DNA of 64,000 bases from an uncultured Sulfurovum sp. (GTDB taxonomy: Bacteria > Campylobacterota > Campylobacteria > Campylobacterales > Sulfurovaceae). The notes below the pieces were generated by a model that was not told where the DNA came from, did no database searches, and worked only from the letters and a program-made list of their open reading frames with translations. Each line of letters starts with the position of its first letter. Positions within the stretch are counted from its first letter, which is position 1. Location: NCBI GenBank assembly GCA_902727855.1, contig CACVAS010000170.1:62001-126000 (forward strand). Direction: 5' to 3'. The translations under genes and the position numbers were made by a program. Of the stretch, positions 17,055-25,618 are shown one piece after another.

Positions 17055-17317
17055 ATAATATTAATCCTTTAAAATAATGAATACTTGTATCTAACTCTAT
17101 ATAGAAAAATAAATGAATACTTAAAATGTTCGTTTATTTCTAAGAAGTATGTCAATATGACATACTTTTTACCATTTTTAGAATTTTGAGCTACTATCCT
17201 TACATATATGGTGTGTTTTTAATGGCTAATTAGCCAATATTTGAACACTTTGTCCGTTTATTTGTTCTTTATACGATAAAAACACATTTTGTTACTTAAA
17301 ATACAAAGGAGTTTACT
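17055..17317. promoter_or_regulatory. Presumed attI / promoter region between cassette array and integrase pseudogene
   Basis: Non-coding, 263 bp. The cassette boundary core reads TATCTAAC on the plus strand (17088-17095), i.e. GTTAGATA on minus. It also holds a perfect 10-bp inverted repeat (AAGTATGTCA at 17145-17154, complement at 17158-17167), a 14-bp palindrome TGGCTAATTAGCCA (17223-17236), a 13-base direct repeat with one mismatch (TGTTCGTTTATTT at 17127, TGTCCGTTTATTT at 17251), and a 10-bp inverted repeat (17212-17221 with 17277-17286). Such paired sites would suit integrase binding and divergent promoters, but which element does what is inference. Confidence 0.55.
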
Positions 17318-17740
17318 GTGAGTATTAAGAAAAAATTATTGGATATTGTGCGTGACAAGATACGTTTTAAACACTATATATTTTTTCACAATAAAGAGCA
17401 TCTTGTAGAGATGGGTAAAGATGAGATCTAAGCGTTTTTAACACATTTGGCTACAGAAAAGCAAGTAAGCCCATCAACACAAAATCAAGCATTTAATACG
17501 ATACTGTTTCTCTATAAAGAGGTATTGGGAGTAAATGTAAGCGAGTGGAATATACAAGCTCTGAGAGCTCAAGAACGGAAACATATACCTGTTGTTCTCA
17601 CTAAAGAAGAAGTCCATAAAGTACTGTAAAACCTTGATGGCATATATAAACTTGTAACGACACTTATGTACGGATGTAGGCTTAGAATGAATGAAGTGTT
17701 AAGTCTACGTATTAAAGATATTGACTTTGGCTTTGATTAA
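17318..17740 (+). pseudogene. intI: Integron integrase (IntI-like tyrosine recombinase), decayed
   Basis: Starts at GTG 17318 after AAAGGAG. The frame reads LLDIVRDKIRFKHY, then AFLTHLATEKQVSPSTQNQAF, LFLYKEVLGVN, HIPVVLTKEEVHKVL, NLDGIYKLVTTLMYG and LRMNEVLSLRIKDIDFGFD. These match IntI proteins in order (compare LTHLA..STQNQA and LPVVLTxxEV). Damage: about 15-19 residues missing after KHY, in-frame stops at 17429-17431 and 17627-17629, a Gly-to-Arg change beside the first catalytic Arg, and truncation at 17740 before the HxxR and Tyr boxes. It cannot be an active recombinase. It diverges from the cassette array, the canonical integron layout. Confidence 0.87.
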
Positions 17741-17748
17741 CTCTATAT

Positions 17749-18030
17749 TTAGTATAGCTCATCTAAAGCTTGAATTTCACGTTTTCGGATTATTTTATCA
17801 GTCATTTTGTCAATCACTATGTAGAAAGGTAAGTAGTCTTTTTCATGATTTGAATACACTATTCTTCCTTTTTTATTTTCTGAATCAAGGTTGAATTGAA
17901 ATTTCATTATTCGTTCTGCTTCTTGGAGTGTCATTCCTAGTTCAATTTGAGACCAACACTTTTTCAAACGGTAATGTCTCATAAACTTAGAAGGTCCAAG
18001 TAATAACAGTGATGACATGAATCTACTCAA
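17749..18030 (-). CDS. Small hypothetical protein next to integrase relic
   Basis: A 93-residue protein I do not recognise. I accept the TTG start at 18030 because GGAGG stands six bases upstream; an ATG at 18018 is the alternative. The first residues are hydrophobic (MSSLLLLGPSKF) but too short to be a clear signal. IELGMTLQEAERIMKFQF recalls the GMTxxEV motif of small BamE/SmpA-type proteins, and KDYLPFYIVIDKMTDKIIRKRE is strand-like. The gene ends 9 bp from the truncation point of the integrase, so it marks the right edge of the integron relic. Confidence 0.6.
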   Translation of the reverse strand: MSRFMSSLLLLGPSKFMRHYRLKKCWSQIELGMTLQEAERIMKFQFNLDSENKKGRIVYSNHEKDYLPFYIVIDKMTDKIIRKREIQALDELY

Positions 18031-18281
18031 GAGAGACCTCCAGTATAACTATTTATTGAATAAAAATTATATCATAACTAATTCTAGTGACTAGGTCATA
18101 AGTCTGTGGAAATTACTATGATTTATGTACACACCACTTATACATGAGCCACATGTATATGGTATTTAGTACTAGACATGTTGGAGCTGAGATAAATAAA
18201 GGTAGGGTGGTCAGCTCTTTAGATATGTAAATTAATTATGTTTCAGCTAAAATAGCACTCATTATAACTAGAAAGAACCTT

Positions 18282-19349
18282 ATGAAATTAATCTACCCTA
18301 TAAACATTAAAAATGAATTTGTTTTTAATGCCTCCGCGCGTGACTTTACTGTAGAAGAGATACCTCTATACGAATTTACAGGTGAGGGTGAACATTTAGT
18401 ATTGCATGTACGTAAAAAAGAGATGACAACATGGGAGATGTTAGATGTCATCTCAAATCATCTAGGTATACGTAGACGAGACATGGGGTATGCAGGGCTT
18501 AAAGATAAACATGCAATGACCATGCAATATATCTCTATATTGGCCATACATGAAGAGAAGTTGAAAGAGTTTACGCATGATAAAATTAAAATACTCTCTA
18601 CCATACGTCATAACAATAAGATACGTGTAGGGCACCTAAAAGGAAACCGTTTTAATATACGTCTTAAAAAAGTACTTGGTGTACAAAAAGACAAACTAGA
18701 CTCAGTACTTAAATGGATAAAGAAAAATGGTGTACCTAACTACTTTGGTAACCAGCGTTTTGGCAATGATGGTGACAACTGGGTAGATGGAAAAAAACTC
18801 ATAGAGGGTACACTCAAAATGCGTGACCGAAAGAAGAGAGAGTTTTTGATGGGTTCTTACCAATCTTATCTGTTTAACAATTGGCTATCTCGTCGTATGG
18901 AAATCAACCATTTGTTAGAAAAGTTTACAGAAAATGAGACAGAACAGGTGTTAGGACTAGAAAAAGGTTCGCTTCAAGGAACAAAGTCTCAACCTAATTT
19001 TTACAAACTTTTAGAAGGTGATGTGATGATGCATTATCCTTATGGACGTATTTTTAATGTAGAAAATTTAGAAGAAGAAGCAAAACGTTTTGAGACCAAA
19101 GACATTGCTCCTGCTGGACTACTTCCTGGCAAAAAAATGAAAACATCCGAATCTGTCTCTGGCATCATTGAAGCACCTTTCATAGAAGAGATGAACCTCA
19201 ATGGTACAAGACGTTATGCTTGGATACAAGTGAGTGAAATCACTAAAAACTATGTTGAAGAAAAAGCCCATTATGAGTTGAGTTTTGTGCTTCCTAAAGG
19301 GTGTTATGCTACCAATGTGTTAGATGTATTACGGGGTGAAGCACTTTAG
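18282..19349 (+). CDS. truD: tRNA pseudouridine synthase D
   Basis: Makes pseudouridine 13 in tRNA. Its 355 residues carry the TruD catalytic motif GYAGLKDKHAMTMQ with the nucleophile Asp75, the N-terminal FxVxExP-like motif (ARDFTVEEIPLYEFTGEGEH), RIRVGHLKGN-type sequence, and NYFGNQRFG (phosphate/RNA contact). FTENETEQVL and PAGLLPGKKM lie in the TruD insert. The gene overlaps the 3' end of the next, convergent gene by 4 bp. The region before the ATG (18031-18281) is non-coding and I see no clear element in it beyond a TATAAC -10-like box. Confidence 0.96.
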   Translation: MKLIYPINIKNEFVFNASARDFTVEEIPLYEFTGEGEHLVLHVRKKEMTTWEMLDVISNHLGIRRRDMGYAGLKDKHAMTMQYISILAIHEEKLKEFTHDKIKILSTIRHNNKIRVGHLKGNRFNIRLKKVLGVQKDKLDSVLKWIKKNGVPNYFGNQRFGNDGDNWVDGKKLIEGTLKMRDRKKREFLMGSYQSYLFNNWLSRRMEINHLLEKFTENETEQVLGLEKGSLQGTKSQPNFYKLLEGDVMMHYPYGRIFNVENLEEEAKRFETKDIAPAGLLPGKKMKTSESVSGIIEAPFIEEMNLNGTRRYAWIQVSEITKNYVEEKAHYELSFVLPKGCYATNVLDVLRGEAL

Positions 19350-19792
19350 AAATGTTTACTCAACAATGCATTGAGTTGATTTGCAAAGGCATGGGCATCT
19401 TTGCTACTAAAGGGTTTTGGGCCTTTTGTCATCTCTCCACTCTCTCGTATACTCTCCATGAGATTTCTCATCGCTAGGTATTGTTTGATGTTGTCTACAC
19501 TATAGAGCTCGCCTCTGTGGTCTATGGCATGGGCATTTTTATTGATGATACGATCTGCTAAGGGTATGTCTGCAGTGATGACCAAGTCGCCCTCGTTACA
19601 CAGTGCTACAATCTGATGGTCTGCTTCATCAGCACCTTGAGAGACAATGATGTACTCTATATATTTGGACTCTCCTATATGTACTTTTTTATTGGCTATG
19701 ACTTTGGTAGGTAGTCCGAGTCTTTCTATGCTTCGTAACACTATGGGTTTTAGTAGGTTTGGGAAGGCGTCAGCATCTATAAAAAGTGTCAT
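19346..19792 (-). CDS. YaiI/YqxD family protein (UPF0178, DUF188)
   Basis: A 148-residue protein of the YaiI/YqxD family, related to PIN-like nuclease folds. Conserved acidic sites are visible: FIDADAFPN at the start, GADEADHQIV in the middle and TADIPLADRII, followed by DHRGELY. Its ATG shares a base with the ywbE stop codon (TAATG), so the two are translationally coupled. It is convergent with truD. Function is not established for the family. Confidence 0.9.
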   Translation of the reverse strand: MTLFIDADAFPNLLKPIVLRSIERLGLPTKVIANKKVHIGESKYIEYIIVSQGADEADHQIVALCNEGDLVITADIPLADRIINKNAHAIDHRGELYSVDNIKQYLAMRNLMESIRESGEMTKGPKPFSSKDAHAFANQLNALLSKHF

Positions 19793-19989
19793 TATTGTAC
19801 AAACTCTTTTACGCGACCCACTTCACCTGAGCTTAAACGTACTTTTATACCATGAGGATGGTTTGAAGCATTAGTAAGGATTTTTTGTACTTTACCGTAG
19901 GTGATGTATCCAGTAGACTGATCTTCTTTTAGCACTATGCCTACATTCATACCATATTTAATATCTGAACGTTTTTGACCAAATGCCAT
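19792..19989 (-). CDS. YwbE family protein
   Basis: A 65-residue protein that matches the YwbE family (DUF2196) nearly end to end: RSDIKYGMNVGIVLKEDQ, TGYITYGKVQKILTNAS and HPHGIKVRLSSGEVGRVKE. Such proteins are about 60-70 residues and of unknown function; the fold looks like a small beta barrel that may bind nucleic acid. It is the upstream partner of the YaiI-like gene (stop/start overlap) and lies 4 bp after the next gene upstream, so three genes form one minus-strand unit. Confidence 0.88.
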   Translation of the reverse strand: MAFGQKRSDIKYGMNVGIVLKEDQSTGYITYGKVQKILTNASNHPHGIKVRLSSGEVGRVKEFVQ

Positions 19990-19993
19990 CGGA

Positions 19994-20491
19994 TTATGCT
20001 TTTGGCTTATAAGTAAGTACTTTTTTCACTGTATCTACTGAACAGAAAAAAAGTGCATCAAATACGGGGTTGAGTTTGGTAGTAGTGTCATCTATGATGT
20101 CAAAAGGTTGAAAGAAAAAGCCTTGACCATCTTCTTTGTTAGCTGGTTTGACTTGAAAGACAATAGGTTTTAATGTACGTACGACATTGAGTATTTTCTT
20201 GTAGTTTTTAGCATCTTTGTCTGGTAGTAGGTTATCTTGCTTACTTTCATGGACACGTGCTTTAAGTAGCTGTTGTAACTTGTCATTGAAAATGACTTTA
20301 TTCCAAGAAATAGTACCTAGTTCTATGTCAAATGTAGAGTTTCCAGATGTTATAGGGTGAGGTTTTGTCTCACGTATCGCTTCTAAAAGCTGTAAAAAGA
20401 AGTTTAATCCACCAAAGTTATTGGCACAAGCTAAAAGTTTTTCATGATGAAGCAATTTATCTTCTTCACTTAGGGTATTAAAATCACACAT
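19994..20491 (-). CDS. Hypothetical protein (about 165 residues)
   Basis: I do not recognise this protein. The ATG at 20491 is favoured over a GTG two codons earlier because AAAGAG stands five bases before it. The sequence is soluble and mixed alpha/beta: an N-terminal helix (LSEEDKLLHHEKLLACANNFGG), a middle with TFDIELGTISWNKVIF, and a C-terminal region (LKPIVFQVKPANKEDGQGFFF ... DALFFCSVDTVKKVLTYKPKA). No membrane segment or signal peptide. It leads the small ywbE/yaiI operon. Confidence 0.7.
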   Translation of the reverse strand: MCDFNTLSEEDKLLHHEKLLACANNFGGLNFFLQLLEAIRETKPHPITSGNSTFDIELGTISWNKVIFNDKLQQLLKARVHESKQDNLLPDKDAKNYKKILNVVRTLKPIVFQVKPANKEDGQGFFFQPFDIIDDTTTKLNPVFDALFFCSVDTVKKVLTYKPKA

Positions 20492-20598
20492 AGGCACTCT
20501 TTAAGTTAATTTTCGTCATTATATCTAATTGAACCCTCAGTTCACAATCGATACACATTTGTTTTTTATAATAGAGAAAATTATCTAAAGGATTTTAA

Positions 20599-21255
20599 AT
20601 GATGAAAAAAACAAAACGTCTTTCACTCTTTGTTGCTCTATCTTCCACGCTGTTTTTTACCGGCTGTGTTCCTGTACATGATGCTTACCCAAATACTTAT
20701 AGAAATCAAATGGGTCCAACGATTGGCGTAAACCTATCAACCTATGGGTATCCTTATTATTATGATAGACCTTATTACTTCTTTAATGGGCTTTATTATT
20801 ATGGTGGGCATTATCGTGATGGATTATATTATTATGGAGATAGAATATTTAGATATGGACATTACTATAATAGAGGAAATAGATACTACAATGGTAGACG
20901 ATATAAAGCACATAATGGTAGACATGGTTACTACAGTAATCAAAAAAACTATAAACGTTCAAGCCATTACAAAAGAATGACTAGAGATAAAAATAGACGC
21001 TTAAATAATGGAAAACACTATAGACAAAACAGAAACCAAAGTACTGTTCGTCAGAATACTACCCGTCAAAATAGTGTTCGTCAAAATACTGTTCGTCATA
21101 GTAAGATACATTCTAACGCTCATAGACAAGCAGACGTAAGACAAGCAAACACGCAAAGAAGCTTATCTGGCGGACACAATACCTATATGCAACAAGTAAG
21201 AATGCGTTCAAACACGCCTACGCATTCAGATAGAGTACAAAGATATCGACAATAA
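20599..21255 (+). CDS. Tyr/Arg/Asn-rich lipoprotein
   Basis: A lipoprotein of 218 residues: the signal ends in FTGC (Cys24, counting from the first of two adjacent ATGs; the second at 20602 is equally possible). AAAGGATTTTAA precedes them. The mature part has a Gly/Tyr-rich block (YGYPYYYDRPYYFFNGLYYYG), then a basic tail with near-repeats of the form VRQNT/TRQNS between about 21035 and 21100. Such basic, aromatic envelope proteins may bind wall or nucleic acid, but I cannot assign a role. The repeats may vary in number between strains. Confidence 0.75.
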   Translation: MMKKTKRLSLFVALSSTLFFTGCVPVHDAYPNTYRNQMGPTIGVNLSTYGYPYYYDRPYYFFNGLYYYGGHYRDGLYYYGDRIFRYGHYYNRGNRYYNGRRYKAHNGRHGYYSNQKNYKRSSHYKRMTRDKNRRLNNGKHYRQNRNQSTVRQNTTRQNSVRQNTVRHSKIHSNAHRQADVRQANTQRSLSGGHNTYMQQVRMRSNTPTHSDRVQRYRQ

Positions 21256-21273
21256 ACAAGGGTATATGTGAGT

Positions 21274-21828
21274 CTACTCTTCTACCAAGACAGAGTAGAC
21301 AGGTGCATTAAAGCCTTGGCGGCCATTTAAAAAGGCTAGTTCCATGATAAAACAAACTTCTACACAGTGTGCTCCCACTTTGTCAATGAGGTTTGCTGCT
21401 GCTTTTGCTGTGCCTCCTGTGGCTATAAGATCATCTATGAGTAAGACTTTTGAAGGCTCTTCCGCTTCTCGTTCATAACTAAAAGCATCTATATGAATTT
21501 CAACTTCATCAAAACCATACTCAAGTGTATATTTTTCTGCTACAGTGGTATAGGGTAGTTTTCCTTTTTTTCTCACTGGTACAAAACCAATACCAAGCCT
21601 ATCTGCCAAAATACTGCCAAATATAAAACCTCGTGCATCTATACCGGCTATAAAGTCTAAATCATAGTTTTTGTATCTTTTTTCAAGATGTGTCATAAGA
21701 GTGTCAAGTGCTTTAGGGTTAGAGAGTAGTGTACTAATGTCTTTAAAAATAATACCTGGTTTTGGAAAGTCAGGTATATCTCTAATACTATCTAGGATTA
21801 TTTGTTTATCTGTTGGAGTGAGTGTCAT
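21274..21828 (-). CDS. apt: Adenine phosphoribosyltransferase
   Basis: Purine salvage enzyme: adenine plus PRPP gives AMP. Its 184 residues match the family throughout. [15 protein letters not shown] is the N-terminal signature, [11 protein letters not shown] the base/dimer region, and [17 protein letters not shown] the PRPP-binding loop with its acidic pair. It ends 18 bp from the Tyr-rich lipoprotein gene and is transcribed towards it. Confidence 0.97.
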   Translation of the reverse strand: MTLTPTDKQIILDSIRDIPDFPKPGIIFKDISTLLSNPKALDTLMTHLEKRYKNYDLDFIAGIDARGFIFGSILADRLGIGFVPVRKKGKLPYTTVAEKYTLEYGFDEVEIHIDAFSYEREAEEPSKVLLIDDLIATGGTAKAAANLIDKVGAHCVEVCFIMELAFLNGRQGFNAPVYSVLVEE

Positions 21829-21909
21829 GGTGTATCCTATGAATGATGATTGATTATTGTACCATAGCTTGAATGAAGTGTGGGAGTAGGCATGAATATC
21901 AACCTAAGT

Positions 21910-22686
21910 TTATTTAGCGTTTATTGCAATGAGTACACCATCCCAAAATTGAATACGTGCTCTAATAGCATGTAATGCAGCTTCTTCTGCTTCTGCAATT
22001 TTGGCTTCACTTCCTTCACATAATAGGTCTAACATACGTAATGACATAGGACCATGATGGTCACTATCAAGTTCTATATGTCTATCGAGATAGTAGTGAA
22101 AAACTTGTGCTTGCTCACGAGGGACATTCATTTTTTCTAAAAGTGCACGGAACATTTCAGGAATGATATGCTCTCTACCTAAAGCAAACACTGCTGCAAC
22201 TACATGAGGTTTCTGACTATCTATGAAGTCAAAGGAGATTTGCATAAATGATTTTGCTACTGTAGGTATGGGCATAGTCTCTTTTGCTATATCAAAAGAA
22301 TCAGAGGCAACTTTAGCTATAAATGTCTTTACCTCTTGGCTACTACCTTCTTTTACCTCTTCCATCGCTTGAGTATAGAGATTAAAATGGCTTGTATAGG
22401 TGACTGTTCCATCTTCAAGGGGGAGTCCTTCATCTGATTCTTCTTCAAGTACAATGTCATTGATAAAACGTTGTACTGCGGCATCTCCAAAAGGAAGCCA
22501 AGGCGGTTTAGCAGGTGCAATTTCATTTTGTAAATATTTTACTAGTGACATAAAATCCCAAACAGAGTAGACATGATGTTGCATAAAAATGGATAAATCG
22601 TTCATATCTTTCACCGCATCATATATTGGATGTGCAGCGAGTTCTTCTCTTAGTCGTGTTACATTTTCAAGTGGAAAATTTGGCAT
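21910..22686 (-). CDS. DUF3050 family protein (heme-oxygenase-like fold)
   Basis: A 258-residue protein I assign to DUF3050. The start FPLENVTRLREELAAHPIYDAV and the FMQHHVYSVWDFMSLVKYLQ helix are characteristic. The conserved Glu/His/Asp set (E in VLEEESDEGLP; YLDRHIELDSDHHG) is arranged like metal ligands in heme-oxygenase-like di-iron proteins. It is all-helical with no membrane segments. Known relatives of this fold include oxidases acting on amino acids or fatty acids; the substrate here cannot be read. It stands alone, with about 200 bp of featureless sequence upstream (22687-22884). Confidence 0.75.
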   Translation of the reverse strand: MPNFPLENVTRLREELAAHPIYDAVKDMNDLSIFMQHHVYSVWDFMSLVKYLQNEIAPAKPPWLPFGDAAVQRFINDIVLEEESDEGLPLEDGTVTYTSHFNLYTQAMEEVKEGSSQEVKTFIAKVASDSFDIAKETMPIPTVAKSFMQISFDFIDSQKPHVVAAVFALGREHIIPEMFRALLEKMNVPREQAQVFHYYLDRHIELDSDHHGPMSLRMLDLLCEGSEAKIAEAEEAALHAIRARIQFWDGVLIAINAK

Positions 22687-22884
22687 AATATTATCTTTCG
22701 CATTAGATTTAAATTTTGAGAATTATGCAATACCTATGATAAGATAAACATGAATTTATTGAAATAAATTATCATGATTATTAAAATGGATTTAATTGTG
22801 AATAAATGATTAAAGTGATAAGCTATTAATCAGTATATATTGGGTGTATTGGTACTATGTGTGAGATGGAGTAAATAATTATAT

Positions 22885-23349
22885 TTACTCTAAATTAGTA
22901 CCAAGAGAACAACCTTCTATCTTGACAACACGACCAGCATGTCTGCCACCTTCAAACTCTGTAGATACGAAAACTTCTATCATGTCTTCAATGACACCTT
23001 TTCCAACCACACGCTCACCAAAACAAAGTATATTAGCATCATTATGTTGGCGTGTAAGTTTAGCCGTATACGTGTCATGACAGAGTGCAGCTCTAATACC
23101 TGCTACTTTGTTAGCAGCAATGCTTATGCCTATTCCTGTACCACAGATGAGTATGCCAAAGCTTCCTTCATCTTCGAGTACTGCATGGGCACATTTTTTT
23201 GCAAAGTCTGGGTAGTCTACACGGTCTGCAGAATCTGGCCCAAGGTCTATAATCTCATGCCCAAGATCTTGAACAAAATCTTTTACGTAGGCTTTAAGTG
23301 CGTATCCTGCATGGTCAGTGGCTATATAAAACTTTTTATGACTTGACAT
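22885..23349 (-). CDS. rpiB: Ribose-5-phosphate isomerase B
   Basis: Interconverts ribose-5-phosphate and ribulose-5-phosphate. Its 154 residues carry all RpiB landmarks: ATDHAGYALK at the start (D12), DYPDFAKK, the catalytic cysteine C69 in ILICGTGIGISIAANK, and RQHNDANILCFGERV (H102). It is 14 bp downstream of lepB on the same strand, making folD-lepB-rpiB a likely unit. No rpiA-like gene is in this window. Confidence 0.96.
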   Translation of the reverse strand: MSSHKKFYIATDHAGYALKAYVKDFVQDLGHEIIDLGPDSADRVDYPDFAKKCAHAVLEDEGSFGILICGTGIGISIAANKVAGIRAALCHDTYTAKLTRQHNDANILCFGERVVGKGVIEDMIEVFVSTEFEGGRHAGRVVKIEGCSLGTNLE

Positions 23350-23363
23350 GTAATATAATCCTT

Positions 23364-24323
23364 TTACTCTATAGGTTGTTCATATTGAAGTGTATCTATA
23401 CGTCTACCGATACGCCCCCAACGAATAGTATAACGTTGCTTGTCCCAAAGTGCTTCACATTCAGATGAACCTATATCCATTTGAGGACAAATACGACTTA
23501 GTTTGTCATGGTCTTTCCCTGAACCGTGTTGGTCACCATGCATGACTTTTTGGTATGAACGGAATTCTAAGCTCATATAGATTAACCAAGGTTTTCCTAC
23601 AATGTTCTTATAGGGTACTGCACCCCAAAAACGGCTATCGTTGGAGTTATCTCTGTTATCTCCTACCATATAGTAGTGGTCAGGTGCTACTTTTGTATAA
23701 AATAGATTTTTGCCAAGTTCTTCTATATATTGTGGTTTCATATCTATAGGGTTGTTTGCCTGATAGTGTGCATTTAAGAGTTCAAATGAGTTACTATTGT
23801 ACTCTGGTTTGTATTGAATACCAGGATAAGTACTCATATATGGGTTTAGTACCCAAAGTTTATTGTTAAGTTTTACAATATTCGCATCTGGATATTTATT
23901 TTTAATTGACGTTTCATCTGTTAGGTTGTGAAAATGGATATAAAGCTTTTTATTGTCAAAAAGTATTTCATCTCCACCTATAGCCACACAACGTTTTACA
24001 AAATGAATTTTAGGTGTTTTAGGGTTACGAAATATAACAATCTCTTCTCTTTGTGGTCTTGGACCTTCTATAAGGTGACCATTGTCATTAAAGTCTGGAA
24101 GTATGGGTACTTCTAACCATGGAAGATGAGGGGTAGGGATACCATAAGAGAATTTCTTTGCAAAAAGGAAGTCACCAATGAGTTGTGTACGTTTCATAGA
24201 ACCTGAAGGTATTACAAAAGATTGTGCAACAAAAAAGATAAGAAAAAGTACTATAATAATAGTACCTGTCCAAGAACTTGCAAAACGACTAAATGCAGAT
24301 AAAAACTTTTTAAATGATTCCAT
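23364..24323 (-). CDS. lepB: Signal peptidase I
   Basis: Membrane serine protease that removes signal peptides after Sec/Tat export. Of 319 residues, an N-terminal helix (GTIIIVLFLIFFVAQSFVIPS) is followed at once by the catalytic SGSM (S42). The general-base lysine is K110 in FVKRCVAIGGDEI. The box DHYYMVGDNRDNSNDSRFWG completes the active site. Length is greater than Gram-positive forms and fits proteobacterial ones with a periplasmic cap. Its ATG overlaps the folD stop by one base (TAATG). Confidence 0.97.
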   Translation of the reverse strand: MESFKKFLSAFSRFASSWTGTIIIVLFLIFFVAQSFVIPSGSMKRTQLIGDFLFAKKFSYGIPTPHLPWLEVPILPDFNDNGHLIEGPRPQREEIVIFRNPKTPKIHFVKRCVAIGGDEILFDNKKLYIHFHNLTDETSIKNKYPDANIVKLNNKLWVLNPYMSTYPGIQYKPEYNSNSFELLNAHYQANNPIDMKPQYIEELGKNLFYTKVAPDHYYMVGDNRDNSNDSRFWGAVPYKNIVGKPWLIYMSLEFRSYQKVMHGDQHGSGKDHDKLSRICPQMDIGSSECEALWDKQRYTIRWGRIGRRIDTLQYEQPIE

Positions 24324-25168
24324 TATATTCTAACCTGCGCAGACTTGAGTGTATTGCTAAGAAGCATAGCAATAGTCATGGGACCTACACCACCGGGTAC
24401 AGGTGTAATGTATGAGCATTTAGGACTGACATTTTCAAAGTCTACATCGCCCACAAGTGAACCATCTTCAATACGGTTAATACCAATATCTATTACTATT
24501 GCGCCTTCTTTTACCATATCTTCTTTTATAAGTCCAGGAACACCTACACCTACAACAACAATATCTGCTTTAGAGGTATGTGATTTGAGATCTTTTGTAC
24601 ATATATGTGTTACGGTCACTGTGGCATCTGCATTAAGAAGTAGAGAAGCCATAGGCTTACCTACTATGTTAGAAGCACCTACAACACAGACATTTTTACC
24701 TTTTAGGTCTATCTTGTATTCCTCAAACATTTTCATTACACCCAGTGGTGTACATGCTACAAAGCTATCTAGGTTTGTAACCAATCTACCTACATTATAG
24801 GCATGAAATCCATCTACATCTTTTTTGGGGTCTATGACTTCAAGAATAGCATTTGTATCAACATGTTTAGGTAATGGCAGTTGTACCAATATACCATCTA
24901 TACGTGGGTTGTCATTAATCATTTCTATTGTAGCAACAATTTCATCTTGGCTTATCGTGTCTGGCATATTGTGAGTAATAGAATAAAAGCCTACTTTTTC
25001 ACATGCTTTTGCTTTCATTTTGACATAAGCATGGCTTGCAGGGTCATCACCGATTAATATAACGGCTAGTCCAGGAACAATATTTTTTTCTTGTTTAAGT
25101 TTTTCTACTTCTGAGGTAATTGAAGATTGTACTTTATTGGCTAAGGATTTTCCATCGATGAGTTGCAT
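24323..25168 (-). CDS. folD: Bifunctional methylenetetrahydrofolate dehydrogenase/cyclohydrolase
   Basis: One-carbon enzyme converting 5,10-methylene-THF to 10-formyl-THF using NADP. Its 281 residues fit the family. Catalytic Tyr48 and Lys52 lie in SHAYVKMKAKACEKVG; GILVQLPLPKHVD, VDGFHAYNVGRL, the NADP loop VGASNIVGKPMASLLLN and the C-terminal TPVPGGVGPMTIAMLL are all intact. It heads the folD-lepB-rpiB unit. metF, the next enzyme in the folate route, lies at 48-49 kb. Confidence 0.97.
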   Translation of the reverse strand: MQLIDGKSLANKVQSSITSEVEKLKQEKNIVPGLAVILIGDDPASHAYVKMKAKACEKVGFYSITHNMPDTISQDEIVATIEMINDNPRIDGILVQLPLPKHVDTNAILEVIDPKKDVDGFHAYNVGRLVTNLDSFVACTPLGVMKMFEEYKIDLKGKNVCVVGASNIVGKPMASLLLNADATVTVTHICTKDLKSHTSKADIVVVGVGVPGLIKEDMVKEGAIVIDIGINRIEDGSLVGDVDFENVSPKCSYITPVPGGVGPMTIAMLLSNTLKSAQVRI

Positions 25169-25227
25169 AATACTCTCTTTAAAATTTTTAGGTATTATAT
25201 CAAAAATTATTTATGGAGAGTAAATAT

Positions 25228-25569
25228 ATGCGTTTCATCTGGTTATTTTTACCAATACTTTTATTTTCTGAAGTAAAAGAAATGGAAAGTTTTATTACCG
25301 AGTATGAATATGGTGAAATGTTATATAATAATCCTAGAGGTATTAGTTGCGCGCAATGTCATGGACCTTTTGGAGAAGGTAAGAAAATAGTACACTATAA
25401 AGAAAATGGTGAGACTTTAACGATTATGGGTGCAGATATACGTAACAAAAGTTTAAATGAGATGTTGAAATCTATAGGAATATACCATGAGGTAATGCCT
25501 CGATATTACTTAACAGATGATGAAGTAAAATCTATATATGAGTTTTTAAAAGAGAAGAATAAGAAATAA
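25228..25569 (+). CDS. Small periplasmic c-type cytochrome
   Basis: A 113-residue exported cytochrome c. I chose the ATG at 25228 because GGAGAG stands seven bases upstream and it begins the signal peptide (MRFIWLFLPILLFS). The heme site is CAQCH (C41, C44, H45), and the likely sixth ligand is Met90 in EVMPRYYL, followed by the terminal helix TDDEVKSIYEFLKEK. One heme, class I type. It would carry electrons in the periplasm; partners are not adjacent. A strong hairpin follows at 25588. Confidence 0.9.
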   Translation: MRFIWLFLPILLFSEVKEMESFITEYEYGEMLYNNPRGISCAQCHGPFGEGKKIVHYKENGETLTIMGADIRNKSLNEMLKSIGIYHEVMPRYYLTDDEVKSIYEFLKEKNKK

Positions 25570-25587
25570 ATGAAGAAAATAAATACT

Positions 25588-25612
25588 TTTTGTAGGCATG
25601 AAGCCTACAAAA
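25588..25612. terminator. Bidirectional transcription terminator
   Basis: A perfect 10-bp stem (TTTTGTAGGC with GCCTACAAAA) around the loop ATGAA, flanked by A/T runs on both sides. It lies between the convergent cytochrome and cold-shock genes and would serve both. Confidence 0.85.
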
Positions 25613-25618
25613 GAGTGC

